64,000 bases of DNA from Dyadobacter sediminis (GTDB lineage Bacteria > Bacteroidota > Bacteroidia > Cytophagales > Spirosomataceae). Positions 62,579 through 64,000 of the stretch are shown here, one piece after another (within the stretch, counting starts at the first letter, position 1; every line of letters starts with the position of its first letter). Under the pieces are notes generated by a model. The model was not told where the DNA came from, made no database searches, and saw nothing but the letters and a program-made list of their open reading frames with translations. The translations under genes were made by a program, and so were the position numbers. Where the stretch lies: NCBI RefSeq assembly GCF_005860765.1, contig NZ_VCEI01000028.1:124001-188000 (forward strand), in the 5' to 3' direction.

Positions 62579-64000
62579 TTACCAGATCACGATTCTTGCT
62601 GAATCCGGCAGGATCATTTTGCTTCCTGCTCCGCAGTTCCATGCTGCCTGAAACTCTTTCAAATGCGGCATCGGGCCGTTAATGCGTTCTTTTGCAGGAG
62701 AATGCGGGTCCGTCTGAATCTGGTTTCTCAGCGCTTCATCCGTTGTGTTCATGTGCCAAACCTGCGCCCAACTCAGGAAAAACCGTTGTTTCCAGTTGAA
62801 ACCGTCAATAGGCTTCGGTTCGTCTTTGCCCTGAAGTGATTTTTCAAGAGCATAGTAAGCGAGTGTTAACCCGCCGAGGTCAGCCACATTTTCACCGATT
62901 GTAAGCGCACCATTGACCTTGAATCCGGGCAGTGCTTCAATGCCGCTGAAATAGTCAATATACCTTTTGGTCAGTTTGTCGAAATTAGCTCTGTCGGCTG
63001 CTGTCCACCAGTTTTTCAGGTTTCCTTCATAGTCAAACTGTGAACCCTGATCGTCGAATCCATGTGTGAATTCATGACCGATTACGGCAATGATACCGCC
63101 ATAATTGATGGCGTCATCCGCATCGCGGTTGTAAAATGGCGGTTGTAAAATACCCGCAGGAAATACAATTTCATTGTTGGAAGGATTGTAATAGGCATTA
63201 ACCGTTTGCGGTGTCATGAACCATTCCTTTTTGTCCACTTCCTTGCCGATTTTCTTTACTTGTTCCTCGTGTTCAAAAAGCGATGCTTCAATGACGTTTT
63301 CAAAAAGCTTGTCATCTTTGATTGTGATGGCAGTATAATTCTTCCACTTGTCAGGATAGCCGATTTTATACGTGAATGCTTTCAGCTTTTGATGTGCTTT
63401 CTCTTTGGTTGAATCGCTCATCCATTTTAGTTTGTCGATCCTTTCGCCATATACTGTGCGTACATTCTCGATCATTTCTGAAACTTTCTTTTTATCCTCT
63501 TCCGGAAAATATTTCTTTGAGAACAATTTTCCCAGAGGCATGCCCAACAAACCGTCCGTGGAACGGATTGCTCTTTCCGTACGTGCCCGCTGCTGCTTCG
63601 TACCGCGCATTACTGTGGAGTAAAAGCGGAAATTTTCCTGATCAATGCTTTTCGGAAGATAACCTGCAAACCGTGTCAGCAACTGCCATTTGGTATAGAG
63701 TTTCAAAATGGGCAGCGGCGTGGACTTTAACAATGTGTTCAGATTCTGAAGATAAAGTTTGTTCTGAACAATAATGGTGTCCGCTTTAATATCCTGTTTA
63801 TCTGCAAAAGCATCAAGATCAAAGGCAGGTGTCAGTTTCTGGAAATCTGCAAAAGCCATTTTGTTGTACGTCTTCACATTATCGCGGAGCTCTACATTGG
63901 TAAGCTGTATTTTGGCAAGTCTGGTTTCAAAGTCCAGAACGGTTTTTCCCGGGTTTGCTTCACCAAAACCGGCAAGGGAAAACATTTTGTCCACATGGCC
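62579..64000 (-). CDS. M13-family (neprilysin/PepO-like) metallopeptidase, N-terminus cut by window edge
   Basis: About 474 codons are open to the right edge of the window; whole M13 enzymes have about 670 residues, so roughly the first third is missing. The zinc motif is VIGHEFTHGFDDQG (codons near 63064-63078); the third ligand is the Glu in IGENVADLGG. The substrate-binding NAYYNPSNNEIVFPAG is also present. It cleaves small peptides, usually outside the cytoplasm; the signal sequence would lie beyond the window. It ends at a shared terminator with the MFS gene. Confidence 0.95.
   Translation of the reverse strand, partial: GHVDKMFSLAGFGEANPGKTVLDFETRLAKIQLTNVELRDNVKTYNKMAFADFQKLTPAFDLDAFADKQDIKADTIIVQNKLYLQNLNTLLKSTPLPILKLYTKWQLLTRFAGYLPKSIDQENFRFYSTVMRGTKQQRARTERAIRSTDGLLGMPLGKLFSKKYFPEEDKKKVSEMIENVRTVYGERIDKLKWMSDSTKEKAHQKLKAFTYKIGYPDKWKNYTAITIKDDKLFENVIEASLFEHEEQVKKIGKEVDKKEWFMTPQTVNAYYNPSNNEIVFPAGILQPPFYNRDADDAINYGGIIAVIGHEFTHGFDDQGSQFDYEGNLKNWWTAADRANFDKLTKRYIDYFSGIEALPGFKVNGALTIGENVADLGGLTLAYYALEKSLQGKDEPKPIDGFNWKQRFFLSWAQVWHMNTTDEALRNQIQTDPHSPAKERINGPMPHLKEFQAAWNCGAGSKMILPDSARIVIW

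Overview
The window looks like chromosomal DNA of a free-living Bacteroidota bacterium of the Cytophagales/Dyadobacter kind. The support is a T9SS-type C-terminal sorting domain on a giant subtilase, many lipoprotein-exported glycosidases, sugar oxidoreductases of the Gfo/Idh/MocA and ThuA kinds, TAnnTTTG-type -7 promoter elements, and weak Shine-Dalgarno signals. The genus is a guess. No rRNA, tRNA, CRISPR array or prophage was seen.

1-20 kb: an imino-acid and amino-acid salvage region. After a divergent MocA-type oxidoreductase (cut by the left edge) come all four enzymes for converting trans-4-hydroxy-L-proline to 2-oxoglutarate: a DapA-family deaminase, an aldehyde dehydrogenase, a two-cysteine 4-hydroxyproline epimerase and a DAO-family FAD oxidoreductase. 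An APC permease and an M61 peptidase follow. The set is broken up by a five-copy 116-bp tandem array that fills the gap between the first two genes, and by a Y1 (IS200-like) transposase surrounded by REP-like modules. Further on are a decayed antitoxin-like/SRPBCC remnant, an Xaa-Pro aminopeptidase, a GH30 glycosidase, a divergent NRAMP-like transporter and a fused 5-oxoprolinase, with a second REP-like cluster between the last two.

20-38 kb: a HEPN-MNT pair, two AraC regulators and a carbohydrate region. This holds MocA followed by a large ThuA/beta-propeller/HEAT/CARDB/cupredoxin lipoprotein, a GNAT enzyme, a GH125 alpha-mannosidase, a pirin, a sugar isomerase-like TIM barrel, a small lipoprotein, and a tight operon uxuA - SDR - ThuA - MocA. 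A 65-bp DNA element is shared, gap-free, by the upstream regions of the MocA/ThuA operon and the TIM-barrel gene.

38-46 kb: an Uma2-family protein and a three-gene unit (BNR sialidase-like protein, an unrecognised propeller plus helical-barrel protein, a DUF3748 lipoprotein). Then come an unusual PfkB kinase-HAD phosphatase fusion and an orphan ECF sigma factor.

46-64 kb: housekeeping genes (lgt, yidD, a MoxR ATPase, prmC, ribD, aroE), then secreted proteins: a 1793-aa T9SS subtilase, a nucleoside hydrolase-like protein, a GH20 hexosaminidase lipoprotein, an MFS transporter and an M13 metallopeptidase cut by the right edge.

As a whole, the region reads as a scavenger's toolkit. Extracellular proteases and glycosidases release peptides, hydroxyproline, pyroglutamate, N-acetylhexosamines, mannosides and hexuronates, and the cytoplasmic pathways feed these to 2-oxoglutarate, glutamate and 2-keto-3-deoxygluconate. 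The least explained items are the tandem array, the REP/transposase system, the shared 65-bp element, the kinase-phosphatase fusion and the three-gene unit at 38-43 kb.
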